A stretch of DNA of 64,000 bases from Vibrio syngnathi (GCF_002119525.1 NZ_CP017917.1:558001-622000); one strand, 5' to 3'; positions 50,715 through 61,589 are shown, numbered from the stretch's first letter. Numbers and translations are program-made. The notes: a model not told the origin generated them from the sequence alone.

Positions 50715-51668
50715 CTTGAAAGCGTACAGGCCATTGAGATAACTTATTACAGGATACTAATAGCCAAATTGTTGTGAAAGCTAAAATAATCAGAGGTACC
50801 GAGATAAACATAGTAACCTTAATTGCGTTATCTTCTACCGATGATTTGGCAAACTCACAGTAATACTGGCCAAATATATCCAGCGACTACCCATTCGACA
50901 GTAACTTAGTGTAATTACACTAAACTATTCATTGCAGATTGCCTTGACCAGCCTTTATGTAGCTTTACTACCTCAGTGCTGATTCGTACTGGATGATTCT
51001 GCTAATACCTACAACAACGTTAGCTGTTGACGACTTTACGTCGCTATGAACTATGGCTCTTCGTTAGTTTCCCCATCATCAATTATTGTTCAGTTAATTA
51101 TACAGAACGACTCCCTCTTTTATTTAGTTCTATCCATCAAAATGTCCTGTTCTCCTTTCAATTGAGATTTCCCATCTATTCAGATAGTTGAGGTTAGGAT
51201 TAGGTGTTTGCGTTAGGACTTAACTTACCCTCTAGCGTGCATTTGATTAAATTTATGGTTTGTTTCACTTCCAAACAGATTGGTTTCATCAAGGGTATGT
51301 AGTGATGTAACCCAGATAAAGTTGCTGATTTCAATCCCTCCCCATTAAATCTCGCGATCACTGTCAGTTTTTTATAGCGTAAATAAATACTAAAAAAAGC
51401 GATGCAATCATTACCCCCCTGAAATGGCACTGTGGCGTAATTTGGTGGCTATTATGTTATGAAGTTGTCGGGATATTACGGGATGTACAATATGCGGTTA
51501 GTGGTGTTTTCGTGCATGATATTTATAAATGTGCACAATTACACTCAATTCAAGTAGATGACTGTTAAGTGGTCAGATTTGTTTTTATTTGTGCGAATCT
51601 CATAAGTAAGAATACAATCATTCCGTTGCATCGCAAAATGCGATGCATATCACTTTATTCGGGGTGCC
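50715..51668. other. Long intergenic region without a supported gene
   Basis: About 950 bases. A short minus-strand frame (50811 down to 50665, 48 residues) encodes a hydrophobic stretch, and the same frame stays open further upstream without a start codon; it may be a gene remnant. A 76-residue minus-strand frame (51430 to 51200, GTG start) lacks a ribosome site and family features. Nothing else was recognised; the right end presumably holds the promoter of the EAL gene. Confidence 0.4.
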
Positions 51669-53078
51669 GTGTTGTCTACTGTTAATTTACTTTGTCTGTT
51701 CTTTATTACATTACTAATAATATGCACATCATTTCATCTGAAGTCGTCGGAAGGTAAAAAAAAGCTATCTTTTGTTCAGCAAAGACTTGAACGAGAACAA
51801 AATAAACAAAGGCTCAAACGTTTTTTCTGTGAAGAAACAGATTTACCTAACATCAACTATATTCAAGAAAAATTATTAAGAACAAACAGAAGTACCTACA
51901 AGATCATGCATGTAATCTGTGTTGGGAGATCTGCAGATTTCTATAAGTTTTTCGATTCAAAAACTAGTCGAATAGTTAAAACAGAATTACATCACTACCT
52001 AAGTGAGACACTTTCACCAAGGGTTATCGGTTTGTTTGAAGACAAATACATTGTTCTTGTATTTGAAAGCGATACCCCCTGGGAAGAAAAAAAAATCCTT
52101 GAGCAGCAACAAAAAATTCAATTCTCTTTGCCTCATGAAAAGAAAGTAGGCGATAAAACCCTAACTTTTGATTATTCTCTTGCTAGCATGATCCTATCTA
52201 ATTTTGATAAACCCCAAGATAAAAATCAGTTGTTTAGAAGAATGGCTTATAGTGTTAAAAAGTCACTTCAATCTATTGATGGTGTCTACATATATAACAT
52301 TAATGACTATGAAAAAAACGTTAGAACCCGTTCGGTAATCCAAGCTTTACATCACGATATAAAAAAGGGAGGGACTCAGTTCGAGCTTTTTTATCAACCC
52401 GTCGTTTATAGTATGAATACTTCTAAAGAGTACCTTTGGGAAATATTGCTTAGGTGGAAACGCACAGAGTTCGGAGGTCCTGGTGTATTTATGCCATTAT
52501 TGGCAACGGAGCCGCACCTACATTATTCATTAACCATTATAATTTTTAAAAAAATAATTGAATACGCAAAAAACACTCAAGATACACTTCCTAATATCAG
52601 TGTTAACATTAGTCATGCAGATTTAAGTATCGTTGACTTTTATGATGATGTAATGGAATTAACCAAATTAGTTCCAGAGTTAAGAAGTAAGATAATATTT
52701 GAAACAGTTGAATATAGTGAGGGTCTTTTACATAGTTATGCTAAAGAAAATATAATTGCTCTTAAAGGGGCAGGTTTTCGATTTGCTATTGATGATTTTG
52801 GATGTGGTTACTCCAATTTTAACCTTTTATCAGAAAAATATTTTGATTTTATTAAGCTAGATAAGTCGTTACTACAAAAATGTCAGGAAGATATTGTGGC
52901 CAATGAGACACTTAAGTTTATGGTTAAGCTATCTGAGCGTATTGATGTAACCTTGATTGTCGAAGGCGTTGAAAATCCTCAACACCTACGACTACTTCCA
53001 AAGAAATCTAACATATTATTCCAAGGCTTTCATTTTTCCAAACCAAGAAGGTTAATTAGCAATGTAAAAACAGGTTGA
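51669..53078 (+). CDS. EAL-domain cyclic-di-GMP phosphodiesterase with degenerate GGDEF domain
   Basis: The 469-residue protein starts at GTG with one N-terminal transmembrane helix (LLCLFFITLLIICTSFHL). Residues 40-210 resemble a GGDEF fold that has lost the motif (LFEDKYIVLVFES stands where GGDEF should be). The C-terminal EAL domain reads EIL instead of EAL (Glu258) but keeps the other catalytic signatures: NISH with Asn, FETVE, IDDFGCGYSN (Asp375-Asp376), IKLDK (Lys396), EGVE (Glu432) and QGFHFSKP. It should therefore still hydrolyse cyclic di-GMP to pGpG. No periplasmic sensor domain is present. It is AT-rich and adjoins a lipoprotein pseudogene. Confidence 0.85.
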   Translation: MLSTVNLLCLFFITLLIICTSFHLKSSEGKKKLSFVQQRLEREQNKQRLKRFFCEETDLPNINYIQEKLLRTNRSTYKIMHVICVGRSADFYKFFDSKTSRIVKTELHHYLSETLSPRVIGLFEDKYIVLVFESDTPWEEKKILEQQQKIQFSLPHEKKVGDKTLTFDYSLASMILSNFDKPQDKNQLFRRMAYSVKKSLQSIDGVYIYNINDYEKNVRTRSVIQALHHDIKKGGTQFELFYQPVVYSMNTSKEYLWEILLRWKRTEFGGPGVFMPLLATEPHLHYSLTIIIFKKIIEYAKNTQDTLPNISVNISHADLSIVDFYDDVMELTKLVPELRSKIIFETVEYSEGLLHSYAKENIIALKGAGFRFAIDDFGCGYSNFNLLSEKYFDFIKLDKSLLQKCQEDIVANETLKFMVKLSERIDVTLIVEGVENPQHLRLLPKKSNILFQGFHFSKPRRLISNVKTG

Positions 53079-53196
53079 TATGTGTATGGGTAATAATATG
53101 TGAAGGGCTGTAAATAACATCGTATTCGTTAACTAATTTAAGAGTATTACTATTTTAATATTTTTAAATCTCAACAAATAATAGAGAGCCATTTAA

Positions 53197-54650
53197 ATGA
53201 AAATGAAAATGAAAATGTTGATACCAATTTTGGGCGTTCTGGCCCTAGCAGCTTGTGGTGGCGGTGATAGTGGGCCAAATCCACAAAAAAGCTACTGGAA
53301 AAGTAATCGATGGTTATATTGTTGGCGCTACCGTTTTTCTAGATATAAATAATGATGGTAAGTATAACGCAAACACTGAACCTAGAGCTTTAACTACAAA
53401 AGGTGGTAGTTATGAGCTTGACCTAAATGAAACCCAGGATAAATGCCTTGGTTATGCGCCAACGATAGTAGATGTTCCTGTTGGCGCTATTGATGAAGAT
53501 TTGGGGCCTGTGAAAAATGCTTATCGTATGGTATTACCCCTGAATTTAAAGAACAGATCGATTTCAAAAACCGTTTTATCACCCCTTTAACTTCATCTTT
53601 ATGGGCGACAGTAGAAACCAGTAATGGTAAAAGTAACTATACGTGTCAGGACCTAATGAGCGATATAGAAAAACAAACTAAACAGGCTCAAGCGTTAGAG
53701 CATGCTCTTACAGAAACAATTCGCACATATAATATTTCTGAGGGTAAAATTTATGGTGACTTTATTGCATCTGAAGATAGTGACCTTGCTTTAAAGGCCC
53801 AAAATATCGTAACAGGTCTAAAGAAATCGTTCACAGATACAAAAGATTTACAACAAACCAACCCCAATAGCTATGTGCAAGTTCATTACTACTTCAAAGA
53901 TGAAAACGGCGCTAGGATTGGTATAAAAAGGTTTATATTTCTTCTCTAGGTACTAATCAATCAGCAAAGCAAACAACCACAAAAATGAGCGATGATTTGT
54001 TAACAGAGGTGGAAGTGTTGTCTGAGTCCACATCGGTTAACCTTTCAACTCAGTGGGGTGTTTACAACAATACTTTTGATATTGCCAGTATTAACAATTT
54101 TAATAGCAGCATCCGTCCGGGCTGTACATTCACAGAGAAAATCATTATTAAAGATGGTAAATTTGACAATGTACTATCTAACATTGCCTACGATGGTAAT
54201 ATACATAACTTAGTAAATTGTCAATCTCTGGATCTAACAACTAAAATAGTCTCTAGAACTACTTCAACTTGGAAATATAACAAGAGTATCAAAGAACAAT
54301 TAAATCGTACTTATGTCGACTGGAATGAGCATACTTTTGGAAAAGGCGATGACTTTGGATTATCGACAGTCGTTAATGTTAAAAGTCATTTAAATAGTTT
54401 AGATACTGAAAATATCAAAACAAACATTATGGGTAGATATAAAGATTACTCTAGTAATGAATTAGGTGACGCATCTAAGGTCATACGGTCAAAGATAGTT
54501 AATGATCAGAGTAAAGAAATTGCCTATTGGAAAACACTCTTTCGTGCATCTCCGACGACATATTCACGAAGAATAACATCGTCAGATCAAACTTCTGTAT
54601 ACGAAAAAAGTACTGACGGAACTAATTGGGTAGTATCGAGTAAACCGTAG
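53197..54650 (+). pseudogene. Frameshifted lipoprotein gene (three indels, ancestral product about 484 residues)
   Basis: The ATG at 53197 starts a lipoprotein signal (MLIPILGVLALAACGGG). The frame changes at the A6 run 53285-53290 (one extra base), near 53530 (one base missing in ATGGT) and at the A5 run 53925-53929 (one base missing). Joining the frames gives a continuous protein: HKKATGKVIDGYIVGATVF with an INNDG Ca-loop-like segment, then ITPEFKEQIDFKNRFITPL, then KKVYISSLGTNQSAKQ and the C-terminus VYEKSTDGTNWVVSSKP. The corrected length is exactly divisible by three. The N-terminal domain resembles carboxypeptidase-regulatory or prealbumin-like folds. Either the gene is decaying or these are homopolymer sequencing errors; no other gene in the window shows such indels. 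Confidence 0.8.
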
Positions 54651-54861
54651 TCGTTAAGTATGTATATAATTGATGGGGTGGGTTGCTTAAATGTCACGCC
54701 CCATTCACTTCTATTAAAAAATATCTTCCTATGCCCACTAGAACCTCACTTTCAGCTGCTAACTCTGAAATAAGTAGTGACGTACCGTTTACTCAGAGAT
54801 TTGGGTACTCGAATTTCAATCGTAGGCAAGGCTTTCGAAATAACCATTGGGAGTATTCGTT

Positions 54862-55377
54862 ATGGATGTATTTTTGCATTTACTTCAAACAAGTGATGCT
54901 AGGGCGCTGTTGGAATTTGAAGTAGACAATAGAGATTGGTTCGAGGTGTCTGTACCACCACGGGAAGACAGTTTTTATTCACTTTCAGGTGTAGAGAAGC
55001 AGATTGCTAGTTTTTTATCGGAATATGAAAGTGATGAGATGATTCCTATGTTGATAAAAGATGAACAAGGGATTATCTGCGGTAGGATTAATGTACGTGA
55101 CATTGACGAAAACGGAGAGCGAGGAGAGCTAGGCTATCGAGTGAGTCACTCCTTTAGTTCTAAAGGCATTGCGTCTAACGCGGTCAGGAAGTTACTTATC
55201 TATTTGGCGGAGCACTCTTCCCTTAAATATGTGGATGCCTATGCGTTAGTGGGTAATGTTGGCTCCAACAAAATTTTATCTAAGGCCGGTTTTGGCTTAG
55301 TTGAGCGTGTAGAGAATTACGCGTTATTCAAAGGGCAAAATCAAGACGCTAATCATTATCGTAAGGTGCTAGCCTGA
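54862..55377 (+). CDS. GNAT-family N-acetyltransferase (RimJ/RimL type)
   Basis: The 171-residue protein has the RimJ/RimL layout: LLEFEVDNRDWFEVSVPPRE near the N-terminus, GRINVRDID, ELGYRVSHSFSSKGIASNAVRKLLIYL with the acetyl-CoA loop (SSKGIAS), and DAYALVGNVGSNKILSKAGF, where N-x-x-S-x-x-x-L-x-x-x-G-F is the family signature. The acceptor may be a protein N-terminus or a small molecule. ATG 54862 has GGGAG upstream (54849-54853); a TTG five codons earlier lacks its own site. Confidence 0.84.
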   Translation: MDVFLHLLQTSDARALLEFEVDNRDWFEVSVPPREDSFYSLSGVEKQIASFLSEYESDEMIPMLIKDEQGIICGRINVRDIDENGERGELGYRVSHSFSSKGIASNAVRKLLIYLAEHSSLKYVDAYALVGNVGSNKILSKAGFGLVERVENYALFKGQNQDANHYRKVLA

Positions 55378-55642
55378 GTAGGTGAGTATCAGTGCCTTAT
55401 TCATTAGAAGCTGGCAGCGTCCTTCTAGCCAGCTTATAGTTTTATGTTGCTTAAAGAAGATCTTTAGGTTTACGGCTATTTCAAAATTTACAGTGACTTC
55501 TGAGGTTTGTTACGTTCGATTACGCTAATAGCGATAGTGCTGTTTAGCTGGTACTACGAGCTTTCTAATTTTTGTTTTCAATGTTAGGAATTTGGATTAG
55601 ATTACGCTGATGTGCACCCTAATTATAAGAAGAGTATAACCA

Positions 55643-56005
55643 GTGAAAATCCATAGAATTAACCCGACCAAACGTTGGTCTGATGTGACTGTGTTTAACG
55701 GTATTGCAAGCTTTGTTGAAGTACCAGAGACGGATACAACGGCAGGAATTAAGAGTCAGGTTCAGCAAATCTTCGAACAAGCTGAAGAAATGATGAGTTT
55801 GGTAGACAGCGATAAATCTCGTGTATTGTCAGTGACTATTTACCTAACGGATTTCGCTAACTTTGATGCACTCAATGAAGTGTGGGAAGCGTGGTTCCCT
55901 GAAGGCTGCGCGCCAAGCCGTGCGTGCGTGAAAGCAGAACTCGCTAACCCTGAACTATTGGTTGAGATGTCATTCATGGTTGCTGCTGGTGAAAAGTTTC
56001 AATAA
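55643..56005 (+). CDS. RidA-family protein, YoaB-like
   Basis: The 120-residue protein begins KIHRINPTKRWSDVTVFNGI, much like E. coli YoaB (IDAEARWSDVVIHNNTLYY). It keeps the Arg (PSRACVKAEL) and a Glu at the Glu120 position (LLVEMS), and Asn in FDALNEVWEAW. It starts at GTG. Rid proteins hydrolyse reactive enamines/imines, but the YoaB branch is poorly characterised and may have a different substrate. It is single-domain, unlike the triple-domain paralogue 6 kb upstream. Confidence 0.87.
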   Translation: MKIHRINPTKRWSDVTVFNGIASFVEVPETDTTAGIKSQVQQIFEQAEEMMSLVDSDKSRVLSVTIYLTDFANFDALNEVWEAWFPEGCAPSRACVKAELANPELLVEMSFMVAAGEKFQ

Positions 56006-56076
56006 GCCGAAATATCGGTAGATACAAGCGTTAGTAGACAGAACTATTAATAGAGTCGACAGCGAACAGATAAAAC

Positions 56077-56111
56077 AAAGCCACTCAGGTGAATCACTTG
56101 AGTGGCTTTTT
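56077..56111. terminator. Bidirectional terminator between the Rid and BCCT genes
   Basis: AAAGCCACTCA pairs with TGAGTGGCTTT (11 bp), then one mismatch, then GTGA/TCAC around a single A. T and A tracts on both sides serve the convergent genes. Confidence 0.88.
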
Positions 56112-56149
56112 AGTGTTCTACGCTATCCGAAACTAAATCGGATTAGGTA

Positions 56150-57736
56150 TTAAGCGAGGCCTTGATCTCTTGCCATCTGCTTCGCGATCTTCGGAGCATG
56201 CCATAGACATGGCAGCAAGATAAACGAAACAGGAACGGCAGTGATCACAATGAACGACTGCAGAGCTGAGATGCCGCCAGAGCCCATTGAGATAAGCGCG
56301 ATAGCCACTGCCCCCATAATGACGCCCCAGAATGTTCTAACTGCTGAGTTAGGTTCTGTTGTACCAGTCATTACTACACTGATGGTGTAGGTCATTGAGT
56401 CACCTGTGGTCACGATGAACGTGGTCGTCAGGATAAGGAACAGGATTGCAATCAGAGTCGGGAACGGTAGTTGCGAAGTAATAGCCAGTAGTACAGCAGG
56501 AAGGTTGAAACCTTCGAATGCGCTAGATATTACGCCTGGGTTCTCTAATTCAAACGCTAAGCCACTACCACCAACAATGCTGAACCAAAAACAAGTCACA
56601 AGCGGTGCAACGATGCTGATAGAAACGATCATTTGGCGAATAGTTCGGCCACGTGAGATGCGAGCAATGAAGATCGCCATCATTGGGCCGTAACCTAAGA
56701 ACCAACCCCAGAAGAATACTGTCCAGCCGCCTAGCCACGCAGTATCTTGGCGGTACAGTGCCATTGGAATGAAGTTGTCGACCATTTCACCGATGCCTTG
56801 TAGGTAACCATCAATGATAAAGCTGGTTGGGCCCACAAGGAGAATGTAAACGATTAGGCACACCGATAAGATGATGTTGTAACGGCTTACCAGTTGGATG
56901 CCTTTACTTAGACCACTTAATGCCGACAGCGTATACATTGCAATAGCGAATAGAATAACGACGCTTTGGGTAGCAAAGCTGTCAGAAATTCCAAATAGTT
57001 CGCTCAGTGCGTAGCTGATCTGTAGGCCAAGGAAGCCGATAGGGCCGATTGTACCTGCGGCTACTGCCACAATGCTGCACGCATCAACGACGTTACCAAT
57101 CCAGCTGTTGATTGCCTTGTCGCCCAGTACTGGGTAAAGCAGGGTGCGAGGCTTAAGAGGAAGGCCTTTTTCGTAGTGCAAGTACATAAGCACAATCGAA
57201 GAGAGACCACCTAAGATAGCCCATGCAAGGAAACCCCAGTGCATGAAAGATTGTGATAGTGCATTGAATGCCATCGCTTGAGGGTCTGCGTTGCCATACA
57301 GTGGTGGAGCTGAAACAAAGTGAGCAATTGGCTCTGCAGCTGCCCAGAACACGCCACCACCCGCAAGGAGTGTACATAGGACGATAGACATCCATTTAAA
57401 CGTGGTCATTTCTGGTAGGGCAAGCTTCCCTAAACGAACGTGGCCTGTGCGACTCAGTGCAAGCACTAAACCGATAATGAAATTGAGTAGTAGTAGGAGT
57501 TGCCAGAAAGCACCGAACCATTTAGTTGAGTAACTAAAGCCGATGTTGACAAGTTCGGACAATACGGAGGTGTTGGTGAAAGCAAGGATGACAAAGAGGG
57601 TCAGGAAACTGCCACTCAGCCAAAAGACTGGGTTTCCGAGTTCCAGTTTTTCACCCAAAGATTGAGCTCTATTGAAATCGATAGAAGTAGATTCTGCGTT
57701 GATGTTTTCGTTGGCGACTTGCGTCAAGTTGGACAT
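56150..57736 (-). CDS. BCCT-family transporter (betaine/choline/carnitine type)
   Basis: The 528-residue protein has twelve transmembrane segments. The family signature lies in the eighth helix and following loop: WTVFFWGWFLGYGPMMA then IFIARISRGRTIRQMI. The segment GGGVFWAAAEPIAHF is typical of the third to fourth helices. BCCT proteins take up osmolytes such as betaine, choline, carnitine or DMSP with sodium or protons. In BetP the helix has several Trp that hold the ligand's trimethylammonium group; here only one lies in the GWFLGYGPMM stretch, so the substrate may differ. ATG 57736 (SNLTQVAN) is preferred; a GTG start at 57784 would add 16 residues. Confidence 0.86.
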   Translation of the reverse strand: MSNLTQVANENINAESTSIDFNRAQSLGEKLELGNPVFWLSGSFLTLFVILAFTNTSVLSELVNIGFSYSTKWFGAFWQLLLLLNFIIGLVLALSRTGHVRLGKLALPEMTTFKWMSIVLCTLLAGGGVFWAAAEPIAHFVSAPPLYGNADPQAMAFNALSQSFMHWGFLAWAILGGLSSIVLMYLHYEKGLPLKPRTLLYPVLGDKAINSWIGNVVDACSIVAVAAGTIGPIGFLGLQISYALSELFGISDSFATQSVVILFAIAMYTLSALSGLSKGIQLVSRYNIILSVCLIVYILLVGPTSFIIDGYLQGIGEMVDNFIPMALYRQDTAWLGGWTVFFWGWFLGYGPMMAIFIARISRGRTIRQMIVSISIVAPLVTCFWFSIVGGSGLAFELENPGVISSAFEGFNLPAVLLAITSQLPFPTLIAILFLILTTTFIVTTGDSMTYTISVVMTGTTEPNSAVRTFWGVIMGAVAIALISMGSGGISALQSFIVITAVPVSFILLPCLWHAPKIAKQMARDQGLA

Positions 57737-58186
57737 TATTTCTTCGCTATATTTGGCTCTTTCAAGCCTATGTATTTCTCCCACATTTGGATAAAAATGT
57801 GAGGCTCGTCAAAAAAGCCGCTGATACTAACATATTTGTAATCAAAAAGTGGGCGATTTCATAAAATAATCCCAAATCGCCAATAAATCCCTATTTTTTG
57901 GTTAGTTTTGATACGAATTTTTCTCAAACTCAAATCACATTTCTGACTTTTGAGACATTATTTTTTTAGCTTTCCGAAATAAATTAATATTAGTTGTTGG
58001 TGCAAAATAAGTGTCGAATCATTGCATGCTATAAACAAATTAATGCGAGTCATTTTATAAATAGTAAATATTTTAGGTGTTTAATTGGCACTGTTACCTA
58101 CAGTTGTTTTTCGAAGGAATTTAAGTGGCAAAAAAAGTGTCATTTACTTTAAATATCTTAAAACAACAACTTAAGGGACTGCTAAC
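57737..58186. other. Divergent intergenic region between the BCCT and chitinase genes
   Basis: The region is strongly AT-rich. No gene or strong dyad was seen. AAGGGA before 58187 is the chitinase ribosome site. It should hold promoters for both genes. Confidence 0.45.
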
Positions 58187-61100
58187 ATGCACCTAAATCA
58201 AGGAAGAGTGGCCAAAAAGGTTTTTACACTCAGTACTCTCACTGCGTCATGCTTAATGGCTTTCAATAGCTATGCGGCTGTGGATTGCTCAACGTTAGAA
58301 GCGTGGGATCCTGCCACGGTTTACACAGGCGGCGATCAAGTTTCACATGACAGCAGCGCGTACTCAGCAAATTACTGGAATCAGAACAACAACCCAAGTC
58401 AATTTGAAGGTGACTACGCACAGTGGAAAAAGCTAGATGTGTGTAGCGGCAATGGAGGTGGAGGTATACCAAATGAAGCACCAACGGCTTCGTTAACGAC
58501 TCCATCTGCCTCTGACATGTTCACTGAAGGCGATAACGTGGTGTTGAGTGCAACGGCGCTAGATTCCGACGGCAGTGTTACTTCGGTTGAATTCTTCATT
58601 GATGGAACTTCAGTCGCGGTTGTTACAGCAGCACCTTTCGAAGCGGTTTGGGCTGCAACGTCTGGTAGCCATCAGGTTTCGGTTGTTGCTACAGACAATG
58701 AAGGCGCGGCTAGCTTAGCAAGCGCGGTCTCTATTTCTGTCGATTCAGTTACACCTGGAAATGAAGCGCCGACGGTTTCGGTTGCGCTTTCTGCATCTTC
58801 GGTTGATGTTGGTGGTGTGGTAACGCTTACCGCAACAGCAACAGACAGCGATGGTACGGTTGATAAGGTCGATTTTTATGTGGCAGGTTCTTTAGTCGGA
58901 ACGGCTGCGACAAGCCCATACACGCTTAACTACACAACCACTCAAGCGGGTTCTTTAGCGGTTTACGCAAAAGCGACTGACAATCAAGGCGCAACGACAG
59001 ATTCAGCGCTGGCTTCTTTGAGGGTGAATGGCGTACCAACGGTGAGCACTTGTCGACCTGATGGCTTGTATCAAACTCAAGGTGTCGATGTTCCTTATTG
59101 TACGATTTACGATGATGAAGGCCGTGAGAAAATGGGCGCGGATCACCCACGTCGTGTCATTGGTTACTTCACCAGCTGGCGTGCAGGAGATGACCCACAA
59201 GCTGCTTACCTAGTAAATGACATTCCTTGGGAACAACTCACACACATTAACTACGCTTTCGTGAGCATCGGCTCTGATGGCAAAGTAAACGTGGGTGATG
59301 TGAACGATCCGAACAACGCAGCGGTTGGTAAAGAGTGGCCGGGCGTGGAAGTTGACCCAGCATTAGGCTTCAAAGGTCACTTCGGTGCATTAGCGACAGC
59401 GAAGAAAAAACACGATGTTAAGACTTTAATCTCAATCGGTGGTTGGGCGGAGACCGGTGGCCACTTTGCCACTGATGGTAGCCGAGTGGCTGATGGTGGT
59501 TTCTATACCATGACGACCAATGCTGACGGTTCTATTAACCATCAAGGTATCGAAACATTCGCAACTTCAGCGGTTGAAATGCTTCGTAAATACCAGTTCG
59601 ATGGTCTAGATATCGATTACGAATACCCGACGTCAATGGCGGGCGCAGGTAATCCGTACGATAAAGACTTTATGGAACCACGTCGTCAATACCTATGGGC
59701 TTCTTACCAAGTGTTGATGAAAGTGTTGCGTGAGAAGCTTGATGCAGCCTCTGCGCAAGATGGCAATCACTACATGTTAACGATCGCGGCGCCTTCTTCG
59801 GGTTACCTACTGCGCGGTATGGAAACATTCGATGTAACCAAATATCTCGATTACGTAAACATCATGTCTTATGACCTTCACGGTGCGTGGAACGATCACG
59901 TAGGCCATAACGCAGCGTTGTTTGATACAGGTAAAGATTCAGAGTTAGCACAGTGGAACGTATACGGCACAGCGGCTTACGGCGGTATCGGTTACCTGAA
60001 TACGGATTGGGCCTACCACTACTTCCGTGGTTCTATGCCAGCAGGTCGTATTAACATCGGTGTGCCTTACTACACACGTGGTTGGCAAGGTGTAACTGGT
60101 GGTGAGAATGGTCTTTGGGGCCGAGCTGCACTGCCAAACCAAGCTGAATGCTCAGCAGGTACTGGTGAAGGCGAGAAGAACAACTGTGGCCATGGCGCAA
60201 TTGGTATCGATAACATGTGGCACGATACTGATCCGAAAGGCAACGAAATGGGTGCAGGTTCAAACCCAATGTGGCATGCGAAGAACTTAGAGAAAGGCAT
60301 TTGGGGTTCTTATGCAGCAGCTTACAAGCTTGATCCTGTTAACGATCCTTCAGATGTTCTAACGGGGACTTACACGCGTAACTATGACAGCGTGGCTGTT
60401 GCTCCTTGGTTGTGGAACGCAGAGAAGGGCGTATTCCTTTCAACGGAAGATAAAGATTCTATCGATGTGAAAGCCGATTACGTTATCGACAAAGAAATCG
60501 GTGGCATCATGTTCTGGGAACTAGCAGGGGATTACAACTGTTACGTACTCGATGCGAACGGTAACCGAACTTCAATCGATACAACCGAACAGGCTTGTAA
60601 TAGCGGAAACGGTGAATTCCACATGGGTAACACTATGACGAAGGCTATCTACGATAAGTTTAAGTCAGCTACTCCATATGGAAACAAGGTTGCAACGGGG
60701 GCTATCCCAACGGAAGCATTAGATATTACTGTCTCTGTAGGTGGCTTCAAAGTCGGTGATCAAAACTATCCAATTAACCCTAAGATCACGTTTACAAACA
60801 ATACAGGTCAAGCGCTTCCTGGTGGTACTGAGTTCCAGTTCGATATCCCAGTGTCTGCACCTGATAACGCAAAAGATCAATCGGGCGGTGGTTTGTCTGT
60901 GATTGCTTCTGGTCACACTCGTGCCAATAATATTGGTGGTCTAGATGGTCCGATGCACAGAGTAGCGTTTACTTTACCTGCATGGAAAGAGCTTCCTGCT
61001 GGTGGTGTATATGAACTCGATATGGTTTATTACTTGCCAATTTCTGGCCCTGCAAACTATACAGTGAATGTGAATAGTGTCGATTATGCATTTAGCTTTG

Positions 61101-61354
61101 AGCAGCCGGATCTACCACTGGGTGATATCAGTACTGGTGGCGGTAATCCTGGTGATGGCGGTACCAACCCAGGTACATGCGATACTGCGGGTTTAGCTGT
61201 ATATCCCGACTTACCTCAGAAAGATTGGGCGGGTAACCCAAGCCACGCAATCACGGGCGACCAAGTGGTTCATAACGGTAGTGTTTACCAAGCAAACTGG
61301 TGGACAAGTGCCGAGCCGGGAAGTGACGGCAGTTGGAGCAAAGTGTGCTCTTAA
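58187..61354 (+). CDS. Secreted multidomain GH18 chitinase
   Basis: The 1,055-residue protein has a long signal peptide ([20 protein letters not shown]). Domains in order: a ChtBD3/CBM5-12-type chitin-binding module (about 33-85, [26 protein letters not shown]); two bacterial Ig-like modules (about 97-186 and 195-283, each with TDNEGA/TDNQGA); a GH18 catalytic barrel (about 318-815) with [11 protein letters not shown], where Asp472, Asp475, Asp477 and Glu479 are the DxxDxDxE residues; a beta-sandwich (about 840-985); and a second ChtBD3 (about 1000-1055). It should hydrolyse insoluble chitin outside the cell, probably by the type II secretion route. It closely resembles large Vibrio chitinases. 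Confidence 0.93.
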   Translation: MHLNQGRVAKKVFTLSTLTASCLMAFNSYAAVDCSTLEAWDPATVYTGGDQVSHDSSAYSANYWNQNNNPSQFEGDYAQWKKLDVCSGNGGGGIPNEAPTASLTTPSASDMFTEGDNVVLSATALDSDGSVTSVEFFIDGTSVAVVTAAPFEAVWAATSGSHQVSVVATDNEGAASLASAVSISVDSVTPGNEAPTVSVALSASSVDVGGVVTLTATATDSDGTVDKVDFYVAGSLVGTAATSPYTLNYTTTQAGSLAVYAKATDNQGATTDSALASLRVNGVPTVSTCRPDGLYQTQGVDVPYCTIYDDEGREKMGADHPRRVIGYFTSWRAGDDPQAAYLVNDIPWEQLTHINYAFVSIGSDGKVNVGDVNDPNNAAVGKEWPGVEVDPALGFKGHFGALATAKKKHDVKTLISIGGWAETGGHFATDGSRVADGGFYTMTTNADGSINHQGIETFATSAVEMLRKYQFDGLDIDYEYPTSMAGAGNPYDKDFMEPRRQYLWASYQVLMKVLREKLDAASAQDGNHYMLTIAAPSSGYLLRGMETFDVTKYLDYVNIMSYDLHGAWNDHVGHNAALFDTGKDSELAQWNVYGTAAYGGIGYLNTDWAYHYFRGSMPAGRINIGVPYYTRGWQGVTGGENGLWGRAALPNQAECSAGTGEGEKNNCGHGAIGIDNMWHDTDPKGNEMGAGSNPMWHAKNLEKGIWGSYAAAYKLDPVNDPSDVLTGTYTRNYDSVAVAPWLWNAEKGVFLSTEDKDSIDVKADYVIDKEIGGIMFWELAGDYNCYVLDANGNRTSIDTTEQACNSGNGEFHMGNTMTKAIYDKFKSATPYGNKVATGAIPTEALDITVSVGGFKVGDQNYPINPKITFTNNTGQALPGGTEFQFDIPVSAPDNAKDQSGGGLSVIASGHTRANNIGGLDGPMHRVAFTLPAWKELPAGGVYELDMVYYLPISGPANYTVNVNSVDYAFSFEQPDLPLGDISTGGGNPGDGGTNPGTCDTAGLAVYPDLPQKDWAGNPSHAITGDQVVHNGSVYQANWWTSAEPGSDGSWSKVCS

Positions 61355-61477
61355 TTTAATGCTAAGCAATGTATTTATAGACAATAGAGCGTAGTAATAG
61401 GTAATAAATGCGAATGCTTTTAAGTCGATTTATCAGGACTTTAGTATAAATTAAGTTATCAATTTAAACGTAAAATC

Positions 61478-61510
61478 AAAACGCCGAACTGAATCCAGTT
61501 CGGCGTTTTT
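61478..61510 (+). terminator. Terminator after the chitinase gene
   Basis: A 13-14-bp stem (AAAACGCCGAACTG / CAGTTCGGCGTTTT) with a 4-nt loop AATC, followed by T, 124 nt after the stop. Confidence 0.9.
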
Positions 61511-61589
61511 GCTATAAGTCACAGATTGCACATGAAGAGCGCCATTAATATCGACTATCGTTCAGTAAAATAGATAAATGTGATATAAA

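Noticed and set aside
51200..51430. Minus-strand frame of 76 residues with GTG start
   Set aside because: No ribosome site, no recognisable family, no signal or membrane features.
54683..54925. Plus-strand frame of 80 residues
   Set aside because: Low-complexity, overlaps the GNAT gene in another frame and lacks a ribosome site.
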